64,000 nt of DNA. It comes from Hymenobacter cellulosilyticus. Lineage in GTDB: Bacteria > Bacteroidota > Bacteroidia > Cytophagales > Hymenobacteraceae. The DNA is taken from assembly GCF_022919215.1 (NCBI RefSeq), contig NZ_CP095046.1, forward strand, positions 2,718,501 to 2,782,500, given 5' to 3'. Each line of letters starts with the position of its first letter. Within the stretch, counting starts at the first letter, position 1. The position numbers and the translations under genes are program-made. Below the pieces are notes generated by a model. That model was not told the DNA's origin. It saw only the letters and a program-made list of their open reading frames with translations, and searched no databases. This document shows, in pieces, positions 1-9,502 of the stretch.

Positions 1-2
1 GC

Positions 3-344
3 CTGACCCTGCGCGACGCCCTGTTCCTGCTCGAAAACCGCGGGCTGCGCGTCAAGGCCCTGGGTACCGGGCGGGTACGGCAGCAGTCGGTGGCGGCGGG
101 CAGCGGCATCCGGCGCGGCACGGTGGTCACCCTGGCCCTAGAGCCGATTGGCACTAAGTCGGCCGCGGCGCCCCAGGCCCTGCCGGCGCCCGAGCCCACC
201 CAGCTTACCGAAAACAAGTTGATTACCGCTGTCGACCAGGATGAAGCCAAACGCATAAAGGCTTTAAAAGCCAAGCGCCTGGCTCAGTACCGCCTTTCTC
301 AGGAAGCAGCCAAGCGCGCTGAAGTGGCCAAGCCCAAAGCCTAA
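3..344 (+). CDS. ftsI: Penicillin-binding protein FtsI, C-terminal end (5' truncated)
   Basis: Only the last 113 codons are present; the gene enters from the left edge. The visible part reads as a PASTA domain (about residues 1-50 of the fragment, with SVAAGSGIRRGTVVTLAL resembling the end of a PASTA repeat), followed by an Ala/Pro-rich linker and a charged Lys/Arg/Ala tail. PASTA domains at the end of a transpeptidase are typical of the Bacteroidota FtsI that cross-links septal peptidoglycan in the periplasm. The position directly before murE fits the dcw cluster order. The stop codon overlaps the following ATG (TAATG). The catalytic domain lies outside the window, so the identity rests on the PASTA remnant plus context. 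Confidence 0.72.
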   Translation: MTLRDALFLLENRGLRVKALGTGRVRQQSVAAGSGIRRGTVVTLALEPIGTKSAAAPQALPAPEPTQLTENKLITAVDQDEAKRIKALKAKRLAQYRLSQEAAKRAEVAKPKA

Positions 345-1915
345 TGCCGCGTGCCGGGCCTTTCCAGGAGGCCGGATTTACCTCTCTTACTCACCCGAAA
401 AAGCGGTTTGTTAGCCGCCCTCCTCGTTTGAATACTGCCGATAACTTAGCTGTTCCTCTTTCTTCGTTGCTGACGGACCTCACGGTGCGGGCTCAGGTGG
501 GCCCCAACGACCCGCCGGTGCTCAGCCTCACGCTGGATTCCCGCCAGGCCCAGCCGGGCGCGGTGTTCTTTGCCTTGCGCGGCGCCCAGACCGACGGGCA
601 CCAGTTTATTGCCAAAGCCGTAGAGCTGGGCGCGTCTGTGGTGGTGTGTCAAGAAGTGCCCACCGAAACTGTGGCCTCCACGACCTACGTGCAGGTAGCT
701 GACAGTGCCGAGGCCATGGCCTACATGGCGGCCGCTTTCTACGGGCACCCGTCGCGGCAGCTCAAGCTGGTGGGCGTAACGGGCACCAACGGCAAAACCA
801 CCTGCGCCACGGTGCTGCACAAGCTGTTTCGGGAGCTGGGCTACCACGTGGGCCTGCTCAGCACGGTGCAAAACCAGATTGACGAGCAGGTTATTCCCGC
901 CACCCACACCACCCCCGACGCCATCCGCCTCAACGAGCTGCTGGCCCAGATGGTAAAGGCCGGCTGCACCCATTGCTTTATGGAAGTCAGCTCCCACGCT
1001 GTGGTGCAGCACCGCGTCACGGGCTTGCAGTTTGCCGGTGGCGTGTTTACCAACCTGACCCACGACCACCTCGACTACCACGGCACCTTCGACAACTATC
1101 TGAAGGCCAAAAAGGGCTTTTTCGACAGCCTGGGCAAAAAGGCCTTTGCCCTGACCAACGCCGACGACAAGCGCGGCCCAGTGATGCTGCAAAATACGGC
1201 GGCCCGCCGCGAAACCTACTCCTTGCGCGGTCCGGCAACCTACCGGGCGCGGCTGGTGGAAAATGCGGTGCATGGCCTCCACCTCGACGTAGACGGCCGC
1301 GACGTGCAGTTTCGCCTCATCGGGGTGTTCAACGCTTATAATATTCTGGCCGTGTATGGCGCGGCCGTGCTGCTGGGCGAGGAGCCCATGGAAGTGCTGA
1401 CCGTGCTGTCGGGCCTGACTTCGGCACCCGGCCGCTTCGAGCCGATTCTGGCCGAGAAAACCCGCATTACCGGCATCGTGGACTACGCCCACACGCCCGA
1501 CGCCCTGGAAAACGTGCTCGACACCATTGCCGACATTCGCCAGCCCAGCCAGCAGGTAATTACGGTGGTGGGCTGCGGCGGCAACCGCGACGCGGCCAAG
1601 CGGCCGATTATGGCCAATCTGGCCTGCAAGGGCTCCAGCCGCGTGGTGCTGACCTCGGATAACCCGCGCTTCGAAGACCCCAACGAGATTCTGCAGCAGA
1701 TGCAGGCCGGCGTGCAGGTGGCCGATTTAGGCAAAGTCCTGACCATTGCCGACCGGCGCGAGGCCATCAAAACGGCCGTAGCCTTGGCCCAGCCCGGCGA
1801 CATCGTGCTGGTAGCGGGCAAGGGCCACGAAAACTACCAGGAAATCAAGGGCGTCAAGAATGACTTCGACGACAAGAAAGTCCTGCAGGAAATGTTTGAC
1901 TTGCTCGGAAAATAA
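344..1915 (+). CDS. murE: UDP-N-acetylmuramoyl-tripeptide synthetase (meso-DAP-adding)
   Basis: Cytoplasmic Mur ligase that adds the third stem-peptide residue to UDP-MurNAc-L-Ala-D-Glu. Seen in the sequence: the ATP-binding loop GVTGTNGKTT near residue 147, the ATHTTPDA substrate loop, the MEVSSHA and NLTHDHLDYHGTF segments of the central domain, and the signature DNPR (SDNPRFEDPNEI, near residue 445), which marks meso-diaminopimelate rather than lysine as the added residue. At 523 aa it is about 30 residues longer than usual. The first 30 or so residues do not look like a Mur ligase, so a later start such as the TTG near 428 is possible. However, the ATG at 344 overlaps the ftsI stop (TAATG), which would couple their translation. 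Confidence 0.93.
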   Translation: MPRAGPFQEAGFTSLTHPKKRFVSRPPRLNTADNLAVPLSSLLTDLTVRAQVGPNDPPVLSLTLDSRQAQPGAVFFALRGAQTDGHQFIAKAVELGASVVVCQEVPTETVASTTYVQVADSAEAMAYMAAAFYGHPSRQLKLVGVTGTNGKTTCATVLHKLFRELGYHVGLLSTVQNQIDEQVIPATHTTPDAIRLNELLAQMVKAGCTHCFMEVSSHAVVQHRVTGLQFAGGVFTNLTHDHLDYHGTFDNYLKAKKGFFDSLGKKAFALTNADDKRGPVMLQNTAARRETYSLRGPATYRARLVENAVHGLHLDVDGRDVQFRLIGVFNAYNILAVYGAAVLLGEEPMEVLTVLSGLTSAPGRFEPILAEKTRITGIVDYAHTPDALENVLDTIADIRQPSQQVITVVGCGGNRDAAKRPIMANLACKGSSRVVLTSDNPRFEDPNEILQQMQAGVQVADLGKVLTIADRREAIKTAVALAQPGDIVLVAGKGHENYQEIKGVKNDFDDKKVLQEMFDLLGK

Positions 1916-2055
1916 AAATCAACGCCGCGCATTAGAGCTCTTTAACCGCCGATTACTAGAAAATCCGGACAAACGCAACAGTTGCCCAACCCCAAAAAAG
2001 CCAAACCTTTGCAGCTTGGAATAACCCCAACTGAGACCCGCTGACCCCCGCGCCA

Positions 2056-3276
2056 ATGCTTTATTACCTGTTTACCTTTCTCGACAAGCACTACAACCTG
2101 CCAGGCGCGGGCGTTTTCCAGTTTATTTCGTTTCGAGCGGCCATGGCCGTTATTACTTCCCTCATCATTGCCCAACTCTTCGGTGCCCGTCTCATCCGGG
2201 TGCTGCAGAAAAAGCAGGTAGGCGAAAGTATCCGGGACCTGGGCCTGCAGGGGCAGATGGAAAAGAAGGGCACTCCCACCATGGGCGGCCTGATTATCCT
2301 GCTGGCCATCTTGGTGCCGGTGCTGCTGTTTGCCAAGCTCGACAATATATACATCGTGCTCATGCTGCTCAGTACCGTGTGGCTGGGCCTCATCGGTTTT
2401 CTGGACGACTATATTAAGGTGTTCCAGAAAAACAAGGAAGGCCTCAGTGGGCGCTTCAAGGTGCTGGGCCAGATTGGCCTGGGCATTACGGTGGGTTGGG
2501 TGCTGTTCTTCAGCAAAGACGTGACCGTGCGCCAGTACCTGCTGCCCAACGGTCAGCTCTCGGCCGTGGACGCTAGCACCGTGTACCAGGATGTGAAGCT
2601 GATGATTACCACCATTCCGTTTGCCAAAAACAACGAGCTCAACTACGGCAACCTGTTTGCCTACGCCGGCCCGTTCTTCAACGGCCTCTACAGCTTCCTC
2701 TACATCCCGATTGTGATTCTGATTATCACGGCGGTATCGAACGGGGCCAACATCACCGACGGCCTCGACGGGCTGGCGGCTGGTACGTCGGCTATTATCG
2801 GGGTGACGCTGGCCATTTTCGCCTTCGTGAGCGGCAATGCCCTGCTGGCCGACTACCTGGACATCATGTTCATTCCGAATTCCGGGGAGTTGGTAATCTT
2901 CTGTACGGCCTTTGTGGGAGCCTGCGTGGGCTTTTTGTGGTACAACAGCTACCCGGCCCAGGTTTTCATGGGCGACACCGGCTCCTTGGCCATCGGCGGC
3001 ATCATTGCAGTGCTGGCTTTGATTGTGCGCAAAGAGCTGCTGATTCCGGTGCTCTGCGGCGTATTCCTGATTGAGAACCTGTCGGTGATGGTGCAGGTGG
3101 GCTGGTTTAAGTATACCAAGCGCAAGTACGGCGAAGGCCGCCGTCTGCTGCGCATGTCGCCGCTGCACCACCACTACCAGAAGCTGGGCTACCACGAGTC
3201 CAAAATCGTGTCGCGCTTCTGGATTATCGGCATCATGCTGGCCATTTTCACCCTCGTCACGCTCAAACTGCGCTAA
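2056..3276 (+). CDS. mraY: Phospho-N-acetylmuramoyl-pentapeptide transferase
   Basis: Integral membrane enzyme that transfers phospho-MurNAc-pentapeptide to undecaprenyl phosphate, giving lipid I. At 406 aa with about ten hydrophobic helices it matches the longer Bacteroidota form. Diagnostic motifs are visible: GTPTMGG near residue 75, the catalytic DDY ([10 protein letters not shown], near 116), [15 protein letters not shown] near 232, and the histidine-rich [12 protein letters not shown] loop near the C-terminus. The enzyme sits between murE and murD and precedes murG, which makes lipid II from its product. The 140-bp gap after murE has no recognisable gene. Confidence 0.95.
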   Translation: MLYYLFTFLDKHYNLPGAGVFQFISFRAAMAVITSLIIAQLFGARLIRVLQKKQVGESIRDLGLQGQMEKKGTPTMGGLIILLAILVPVLLFAKLDNIYIVLMLLSTVWLGLIGFLDDYIKVFQKNKEGLSGRFKVLGQIGLGITVGWVLFFSKDVTVRQYLLPNGQLSAVDASTVYQDVKLMITTIPFAKNNELNYGNLFAYAGPFFNGLYSFLYIPIVILIITAVSNGANITDGLDGLAAGTSAIIGVTLAIFAFVSGNALLADYLDIMFIPNSGELVIFCTAFVGACVGFLWYNSYPAQVFMGDTGSLAIGGIIAVLALIVRKELLIPVLCGVFLIENLSVMVQVGWFKYTKRKYGEGRRLLRMSPLHHHYQKLGYHESKIVSRFWIIGIMLAIFTLVTLKLR

Positions 3277-3282
3277 ACCTTA

Positions 3283-3362
3283 GAACTCAGAAGTCAGAGC
3301 TTAGAACCTAGACTTCTGGAACGGCACTCTTTCTATAATCTGAGTTCTAAGCTCTGACTTCT
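3283..3362 (+). repeat. Long inverted repeat in the mraY-murD spacer
   Basis: Perfect 19-bp inverted repeat with arms at 3289-3307 (AGAAGTCAGAGCTTAGAAC) and 3344-3362, separated by 36 nt. The outer 9-mer AGAACTCAG (from 3283) also has its complement just before the right arm. The right arm ends 8 nt before the murD start codon, so the transcript could fold into a long stem that covers the murD initiation region. There is no U-tract, so it is not a classical terminator. The layout recurs at four other co-directional junctions in this window. Confidence 0.8.
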
Positions 3363-3370
3363 CACCTGCC

Positions 3371-4738
3371 ATGTCTAAAAAAATCGTCATTCTCGGAGCT
3401 GCGGAAAGTGGAGTAGGGGCGGCGCTATTGGCCCAGGCCAAAGGCTTCGCCGTTTTCGTGTCCGACAAAAGCCCGATTCAGCCTATCTATAAGGAGAAGC
3501 TGACGGCAGCCGGTATCCGTTTCGAGGAAGGCACCCACACCCTGGACGAGATTCTGACGGCTGATGAGGTGGTAAAAAGCCCCGGTATCCCGGAAAAGGC
3601 GCCCGTCATTCAGGCCCTGCGCGAGAAGAAAATTCCGGTGATTTCCGAAATCGAGCTGGCCGGCCGCTACACCCGGGCCCACTGCATCTGCATTACCGGC
3701 ACCAACGGCAAGACGACCACCACGCTGCTGACGTATCACCTACTCAAGGAAGCCGGGCTGAAAGTGGGGCTAGCTGGCAACGTGGGCTACAGCCTGGCCG
3801 AACAGGTTATTGCCGACGAGCACGACTATTACGTGGTGGAGCTCAGCAGCTTTCAGCTCGACGACACCTACGACTTCCGCGCCTGGGTGGCCGTGCTGCT
3901 CAACATCACCCCCGACCACCTCGACCGGTACGACTACTCCCTGGAAAAATACGCCCACGCCAAGCTGCGCATCACCCGCAACATGGACAGCAGCGGCTTT
4001 TTCATCTACAACGCCGACGACCCGGTCATTCAGCAGGAATTCACTTCGGTGTTCAGCCAAACCAACCTGCTGCCCTTCAGCCTGCACCACCGCCCCGACT
4101 ACCAGCTGGCCGGTTACTATACCTCGGAAACCGAGCTGCACACCAATCTGGCCCCGGGGCTGAACGAGCAGCCCGAAGTCATCAGCACGGCCGGGTCCCC
4201 GCTCATCGGGCAGCACAACCGGCAAAACACCCTGGCCGCCGTGCTCTGCGCCCGGGTGGCGGGCCTGAATGAGCAGCAGATTGAAAGCGGCCTGGCCACT
4301 TTCCGCAATGCCGACCACCGCCTGCAGCTCGTGGGTGAAATAGGCGGCGTCCGGTTTATCAACGATTCCAAAGCTACCAACGTGGAAGCCGCCTGGTTTG
4401 CCCTCGACGGTATGCAGCAGCCCATCGTCTGGATTGCCGGCGGCACCGACAAAGGCAACGACTACACGAGTTTGCTGCCCCTGGCGAAGGAAAAGGTCAA
4501 AGCCCTGATCTGCCTGGGTCTCGACAACGAAAAGCTCAAAGCCAGCTTCGGCAATATTGTACCCCACGTGGAGGAAACCCAGAGCATGGTTGAGGCCGTG
4601 CGCCGCGGGGCTGCCCTGGCCGCGCCCGGCGACGTAGTGCTGCTCTCGCCCTGCTGCGCCTCCTTCGACCTGTTTAGAAACTACGAGGACCGCGGCCGGC
4701 AATTCGCCCAGGCGGTCAGTGAGATGGTGAAATTGTGA
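3371..4738 (+). CDS. murD: UDP-N-acetylmuramoylalanine--D-glutamate ligase
   Basis: Cytoplasmic Mur ligase that adds D-glutamate to UDP-MurNAc-L-alanine. The 455-aa product shows the N-terminal Rossmann-like nucleotide domain (KIVILGAAESG), the ATP loop CITGTNGKTTTT near residue 109, the VVELSSFQL segment, NITPDHLDRY near 178, and the C-terminal domain with NDSKATNVEA and WIAGGTDKGNDY. The length is normal. Its last codons (MVKL) and stop lie inside the left arm of the following inverted repeat, so the spacer element reaches into the gene. It sits in the expected dcw order, between mraY and ftsW. Confidence 0.95.
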   Translation: MSKKIVILGAAESGVGAALLAQAKGFAVFVSDKSPIQPIYKEKLTAAGIRFEEGTHTLDEILTADEVVKSPGIPEKAPVIQALREKKIPVISEIELAGRYTRAHCICITGTNGKTTTTLLTYHLLKEAGLKVGLAGNVGYSLAEQVIADEHDYYVVELSSFQLDDTYDFRAWVAVLLNITPDHLDRYDYSLEKYAHAKLRITRNMDSSGFFIYNADDPVIQQEFTSVFSQTNLLPFSLHHRPDYQLAGYYTSETELHTNLAPGLNEQPEVISTAGSPLIGQHNRQNTLAAVLCARVAGLNEQQIESGLATFRNADHRLQLVGEIGGVRFINDSKATNVEAAWFALDGMQQPIVWIAGGTDKGNDYTSLLPLAKEKVKALICLGLDNEKLKASFGNIVPHVEETQSMVEAVRRGAALAAPGDVVLLSPCCASFDLFRNYEDRGRQFAQAVSEMVKL

Positions 4739-4818
4739 AAGGGTGAGTTTGTCGTTCTGACTGCTCCCGCTTCGTTGCCCACCACTTCACAATTTCACCA
4801 CTTCACAATTTCACCATC
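4723..4818 (+). repeat. Long inverted repeat in the murD-ftsW spacer
   Basis: Perfect 17-bp inverted repeat: GATGGTGAAATTGTGAA at 4723-4739 and its complement at 4802-4818, immediately abutting the ftsW ATG at 4819. A second, directly repeated copy of the right arm lies at about 4783-4800, so the left arm could pair with either. The left arm contains the last murD codons and the TGA stop. The loop holds GTGAGTTTGTCGTTC, also found in the ftsW-murG spacer. Folding would sequester the start of ftsW. Confidence 0.82.
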
Positions 4819-5995
4819 ATGGACCCGATCAAAACCTGGCTGCAGCGGAATCTGAAAGGCGACCCAATTCTGTGGGCTATTGTGATTCTGTTTTCGCTCA
4901 TTAGCATTGCCGTGGTATATTCTGCCACCGGCACGCTGGCCTACAAGAAGATGAGCGGCAACACGGAGTACTTCCTGATCAAGCACACGGGCCTGATCTT
5001 CGTGGCCTGTTTTTCATGTGGTTGGCCCACCGCATCGACTACCGCTACTACTCGCGCCTGTCGCTCTACGCCCTGCTGATTTCGGTGCCCTGCTGCTGTT
5101 CACCTTCTTTATGGGCGGGGAAGTAAACGGGGCCTCGCGCTGGCTCACCATTCCGGTTATCAACCAAACCGTGCAGCCTTCCGACTTAGCCAAGCTAGCC
5201 CTGATTTCGCACCTGGCCAGCATGCTCAGCCGCCGGCAGCAGCACGTGCAAGATTTCAAAACAACCCTGCTGCCGGTAATGCTCTGGATTGGCGTTATCT
5301 GCGGCCTGATTATTCTCTCCAACGCCTCCACTGCCTTGCTGCTGTTTGCTACCTGCCTGCTGCTCATGTTCATTGGTCGGGTGCCTATCAAGCAGATGGC
5401 CGTCATGGTGGCCATTGGGGCCGTGGTGGGCGGTATTGGTTTGTCAACTGGTCAGCGCCTGCAAACGGTGAAGTCGCGCATCGAGAATTTCCTGGACGAC
5501 ACCAAGCCCGTGCCTTTCCAGCTGGAGCACAGCTACATTGCCATTGCCACGGGTGGCATCACCGGCAAAGGGCCGGGTCAGAGCACGGAGCGCAACATCC
5601 TGCCTCACCCGTATTCCGACTTTATCTACGCCGTCATCATCGAGGAATACGGCCTGGCCGGTGGGGCTTTCGTGCTGTTTCTCTACCTGGCCTTTCTCTA
5701 CCGGGGGCTGAAGACGGTGATGAACAGCTACGGGGCCTTCGGAGGGCTGCTCTCCGCAGGCCTGGCGTTTAGCCTGGTCTTACAGGCCATGGTCAACATG
5801 GGCGTGGCCGTGGGGCTGGGCCCGATTACCGGCCTGCCGCTGCCTTTGCTGAGTATGGGCGGTACTTCCCTGATTTTCACCGGTATCAGCATCGGCATTA
5901 TTCTGAGCGTAAGCCGTGGGGAGCGGGAAATCCGGCCCATGACCGGCGAGCCGGAAGACACTGTCCGTATCCCGAAGAAAACCGCCTACGCTTAG
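4819..5995 (+). CDS. ftsW: Lipid II polymerase / division protein FtsW (frame broken twice)
   Basis: SEDS-family membrane glycosyltransferase that polymerises lipid II at the septum with FtsI. The reading frame changes near 5007-5014 and again near 5087-5090. Adding one base at each point (a T or C near GGCCTGTTTTTC, a C in GTGCCCTG) joins the parts into a continuous 392-aa protein of normal length. The restored sequence includes MGGEVNGASRWL, QPSDLAKLAL, GGITGKGPGQS, PHPYSDFIYAVIIEEYGLAGG and the C-terminal LPLLSMGGTSLIFT, all typical of FtsW/RodA. About ten membrane helices are visible. An essential gene broken twice next to other broken essential genes points to sequence errors. It lies between murD and murG. 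Confidence 0.9.
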
Positions 5996-6004
5996 TGGTA
6001 AAAT

Positions 6005-6089
6005 GGTGAGATAGTGAACTGGTGAGTTGTCGTTCAATACGCGCCATCAGAGCATTAAACTTACAATTTCATCAGTTCACCATTTCACC
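6005..6089 (+). repeat. Imperfect inverted repeat in the ftsW-murG spacer
   Basis: Arms at 6005-6024 (GGTGAGATAGTGAACTGGTG) and 6070-6089 are complementary at 17 of 20 positions. The left arm begins 10 nt after the ftsW stop and the right arm ends 10 nt before the probable murG GTG start. GTGAGTTGTCGTTC after the left arm matches, with one base missing, the loop sequence of the murD-ftsW element. The two are therefore related copies of one element and not chance stems. Confidence 0.7.
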
Positions 6090-6099
6090 TTTCCCAAGA

Positions 6100-7236
6100 G
6101 TGCCCAAAACGACTTTATATAGCGCCTCTTCCCAGCCCCGGCCTTACCGCGTAATTATCAGCGGCGGGGGCACGGGTGGGCATATATTTCCGGCCGTGGC
6201 CATTGCCAATGAGCTGCGCCGCCGCCAGCCCGACGCCGAAATTCTGTTTGTGGGTGCCAATGGCCGCATGGAAATGACCCGCGTGCCCGAGGCCGGCTAC
6301 CAGATTGTGGGCCTCGATATTGCCGGGTTGCAGCGCCGCCTGACGCCCCAGAACTTGCTGTTCCCGGTGAAAGTGTTCCGCTCGGTGCGCAAGGCTGGCA
6401 AGCTGCTGCAGGAGTTCAAGCCCGACGCCGTGGTGGGCGTGGGCGGCTATGCCTCGGCCCCGGTGCTACTGGCCGCCACTTCGCGCAACATTCCGGCCCT
6501 GATTCAGGAACAGAACTCCTACGCTGGTCTGGTCAACAAGCTGCTCAGCCGCCGCGTCAACAAGATCTGCGTGGCCTACGACGGGATGGAAAAGTTCTTT
6601 CCCGCCGACAAGCTCGTATTGACGGGCAACCCGGTGCGCACCGAAATTGCCAGCGGCAGCCGCGCCGAGGCCCTGCAGTTCTTTGGCCTCTCGCCCGAGA
6701 AAAAGACCCTGCTCGTCATTGGCGGCAGCCTGGGCGCCCGCACTCTGAACGAAGCCACCGCCGCTGCCCTCACCCGCCTGCAGGCCGCCGGGATACAACT
6801 GCTGTGGCAAACCGGCAAGCTCTACTACCCTAAAGCCGCTGAGCAAGCCACCCCGTTTGCCGCCGATAAGCTGCAGGCCCTCGAGTTCGTGCAGCGCATG
6901 GATTTGGCCTACGCCGCCGCCGATGTGGTTATCAGCCGGGCCGGCGCCCTGTCGGTGTCGGAGTTGTGCCTCACCGGCAAGCCCAGCATTCTGGTGCCCT
7001 CGCCCAACGTTGCCGAAGACCACCAAACTAAAAATGCCCTGGCCCTCGTCAACAAGGATGCCGCTCTACTCGTGTCGGACGCCGACGCGTCCGCGCAGCT
7101 CTACGACCAGGCTCTGGCCCTGCTCAATGACCCTGCGCGGCAGCAGCAGCTCCGCCGCAACGTAAGTCAGCTGGCTTACCCCAACGCTACCACGACCATT
7201 GTGGATGAACTCTTAGCCCTCATGGACCGCGCATGA
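6100..7236 (+). CDS. murG: UDP-GlcNAc:lipid I N-acetylglucosaminyltransferase
   Basis: Peripheral membrane GT-B glycosyltransferase that converts lipid I to lipid II. The N-terminal signature ISGGGTGGHIFPAVAIA follows about 15 residues after the chosen GTG start at 6100. An in-frame start at 6022 would add a tail translated from the spacer repeat, so I reject it. Other motifs are GVGGYAS, LIQEQNSYAG, GGSLGARTLNEA and the UDP-GlcNAc-binding VISRAGALSVSEL near residue 285. The length of 378 aa is slightly above typical. The TGA stop overlaps the murC start (ATGA at 7233), indicating translational coupling in the dcw operon. Confidence 0.94.
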   Translation: MPKTTLYSASSQPRPYRVIISGGGTGGHIFPAVAIANELRRRQPDAEILFVGANGRMEMTRVPEAGYQIVGLDIAGLQRRLTPQNLLFPVKVFRSVRKAGKLLQEFKPDAVVGVGGYASAPVLLAATSRNIPALIQEQNSYAGLVNKLLSRRVNKICVAYDGMEKFFPADKLVLTGNPVRTEIASGSRAEALQFFGLSPEKKTLLVIGGSLGARTLNEATAAALTRLQAAGIQLLWQTGKLYYPKAAEQATPFAADKLQALEFVQRMDLAYAAADVVISRAGALSVSELCLTGKPSILVPSPNVAEDHQTKNALALVNKDAALLVSDADASAQLYDQALALLNDPARQQQLRRNVSQLAYPNATTTIVDELLALMDRA

Positions 7237-8668
7237 ATCCCGTAGCCGCATTTCCGAACGTCTATTTTCTGGGTATCGGCGGCATTGGTATGTCGGCCCT
7301 GGCCCGCTGGTTTCAGGCCAATGGCCACCGCGTAAGTGGCTACGACAAAACCGCAACGCCCCTGACCGAAGCCCTGGTTGCTGAGGGAATCAAGGTGCAC
7401 TACGACGATGCCGTGGACAGCATTCCGGCCGAGGTGCGCGAAAACCGAGAGCAGACCTTGGTGGTCCTCACGCCCGCCATTCCCAAAGACCACCGGGAAT
7501 GGGCCTGGCTGCGGGAGCAGGGCTACGATATTCGCAAACGTAGCCAAGTGCTGGGCGTGCTTACGGCGGGCCATTACACTATTGCCGTAGCCGGAACCCA
7601 CGGCAAAACCACGACCAGCAGCATGGTGGCCCACTTGCTTCATCACGCTGGCGTGCCCTGCGCGGCCTTTCTGGGTGGTATTTCGGTTAACCTGGGCTCC
7701 AACCTGTTGCTGCCCCCACCAACAATGAGCAATCAGCCGCCAGCCTGCCGGTAGTAGTTGAGGCCGACGAGTACGACCGGAGCTTCCTGACTTTGCACCC
7801 CGACATTGCCATCGTCACCAGCACCGATGCCGACCACCTCGACATCTATGGCAACAAGGAGGCCCTGGTGGATTCGTTCCGGCAGTTTGTGGCCCAGATC
7901 AAACCCGGTGGCACGCTTATCCTCAACCACACCGCTGACCAGACTATTGCCGAAGCCGTAGCCGAAGGCGTGCGGGTGATTCGCTACGGCCTCTCACCCG
8001 AGCAGGGCCCGGAACTCTATGCTGACCAGATTACGGCCCAGGGGCACCGCTTCCGCTTCGACCTGCACGGTCCTCTCGGCGACGTGCAAAATCTGGAGCT
8101 GGCCGTGCCCGGCTACCACAACGTGGAAAACATGCTGGCCGCCTGCGTGGTTGCTCAACTACAACACGTGGGGGAAGAGCAGTTGAAAGAGGCCGTAGCA
8201 GCGTATCGGGGCGTAAAACGCCGGTTTGAGTTCATCGTCACCAAGGGTGAGAAGGTGTACGTCGACGACTATGCCCACCACCCCCGTGAAATAGATGCCT
8301 TCCTTCGTTCGTTACGGGCTCTGTACCCGGGCAAACGGCTGCGTGTTGTGTTCCAGCCCCACCTCTTCACCCGCACCCGCGACTTTGCGCCCGGTTTTGC
8401 CGAGAGCCTGAGTTTGGCCGATGAAGTCGTGATGCTCGACATTTACCCGGCCCGGGAGCTGCCGCTGGAAGGCGTTACTTCCGAATTGATTTTGTCCCAA
8501 ATAACGGCTCCGCAAAAGTCGTTGCAAACCAAAGCCGAAGTCCTCGCTGCGGCCGAGTCAGACGATACTTTCGACGTATTAGCCACCGTCGGAGCTGGTG
8601 ATATTGACCAGCTTGTTCCCCGGCTAAGGAATATTTTAGATATTCGCTGGAATGGAGCTGAAGCGTAA
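7233..8668 (+). CDS. murC: UDP-N-acetylmuramate--L-alanine ligase (frameshifted)
   Basis: First Mur ligase of the stem-peptide pathway; it adds L-alanine to UDP-MurNAc in the cytoplasm. Seen: the Rossmann start YFLGIGGIGMSALARWF, the ATP loop VAGTHGKTTTSSM near residue 120, VVEADEYDRSFL, STDADHLDIYG, and the C-terminal VYVDDYAHHPREI. The frame breaks in the C-run at 7713-7717. Adding one C gives LLLPPTNNEQSAASLPVVVE and a continuous 478-aa protein, the normal length. The start overlaps the end of murG (ATGA), and the end overlaps ftsQ by 17 nt. I regard the break as a sequence error because the gene is essential. Confidence 0.93.
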
Positions 8669-9415
8669 AGCCAACAACCTGATTTTTGCCACCGGGTGCC
8701 TTGTTCTGCTCTCGGCGCTGGCTGTGTTTGCCGGAGTTCGGCAAGCCAGCCGTCCCGTGAGCGAAGTCATCGTGACCATTGGCAACGAGTTTAACAATTA
8801 CTTCATCAGTGAGCGGGAAGTAACGGCTTTGTTGACCCGTAACGGCAACCAGCACCTGATTGGCGCCCACCCCGACGATCTAGACCTTAAAGCCCTGGAA
8901 GCCCGCCTGAAAGCCCACAGCTTTGTGCGGGAAGCTCAAGTATACCGCGACCTGGCCGGCAATCTGCACGCCGACGTGCGCCAAAACCGTCCGATTGCCC
9001 GCCTCGTACACGCCGATACCCGGCAGGACAGCTACCTCGATGCGGAGGGCAAGAAACTGCCGTTGTCTTCGTTGTTTACAGCCCGCGTGGTACCCATTTC
9101 CCGGCTGGGTGGTGGGCCCCTCCAAGCTGGCTTTTTCCAAGATTCCACCGGGCGCCAATACCTCGAGTTTTTGCGCTATATTGATGAGCATCCGTTCTGG
9201 CGGGCGCAGGTAGCAGAGGTTTTTATTGGCCCTAATGGCAAGGTTTCCTTCACCCAGCAGGTGGGGATCAACGAATAGAATTTGGCTTTCCGGAGAATAT
9301 TTCGGAAAAATTTGCGAAACTGATGGTATTTTACCGTCAAATTCCTCCGGTTTTGGGCTGGGACACGTACCACCGCGTCAACGTAGAGTTCAAAGACCAA
9401 ATCATTTGTGAGTAA
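8652..9415 (+). CDS. ftsQ: Cell division protein FtsQ/DivIB (frameshifted near the end)
   Basis: Bitopic division protein linking cytoplasmic and periplasmic parts of the divisome. It has a short cytoplasmic N-terminus (MELKRKANNL), one membrane helix (about residues 10-28), then a periplasmic POTRA-like domain (VSEVIVTIGNEFNNYFIS) and a beta domain. As read it stops at 9278. One G added in the GGGG near 9263-9266 (CAGGTGGGGATC) continues the frame through VGDQRIEFGFPENISEKF and LGWDTYHRVNVEFKD to a TAA at 9413-9415, giving 254 aa with the expected FtsQ C-terminus. The start lies inside the end of murC. FtsQ is poorly conserved, so the name rests on topology, position between murC and ftsA, and these features. 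Confidence 0.85.
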
Positions 9416-9428
9416 CAAAATCTTGCTT

Positions 9429-9452
9429 AAACGCCCGGAAACGGCGTTTTTT
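9429..9452 (+). terminator. Putative rho-independent terminator between ftsQ and ftsA
   Basis: Short GC stem AACGCC/GGCGTT around a small loop followed by a T6 run, 14 nt after the restored ftsQ stop. It would separate the mur-ftsQ transcript from ftsAZ, or attenuate it. Confidence 0.55.
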
Positions 9453-9502
9453 GCATCAGAAATTCATAGCACCAACCGCACCCCACTCGTCCTTCCTTCC
9501 TC

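Noticed and set aside
446..1492. Long open frame antisense to murE
   Set aside because: Mirror frame of a GC-rich gene; composition dominated by His/Gly/Val, no motif, and the sense strand has unmistakable MurE signatures. Many similar antisense frames (for example 1942-3195, 20932-22116) were rejected for the same reason.
6022..6099. Upstream ATG extension of MurG
   Set aside because: The extra 26 residues are translated from the spacer inverted repeat and have no MurG similarity; the GTG at 6100 is better placed.
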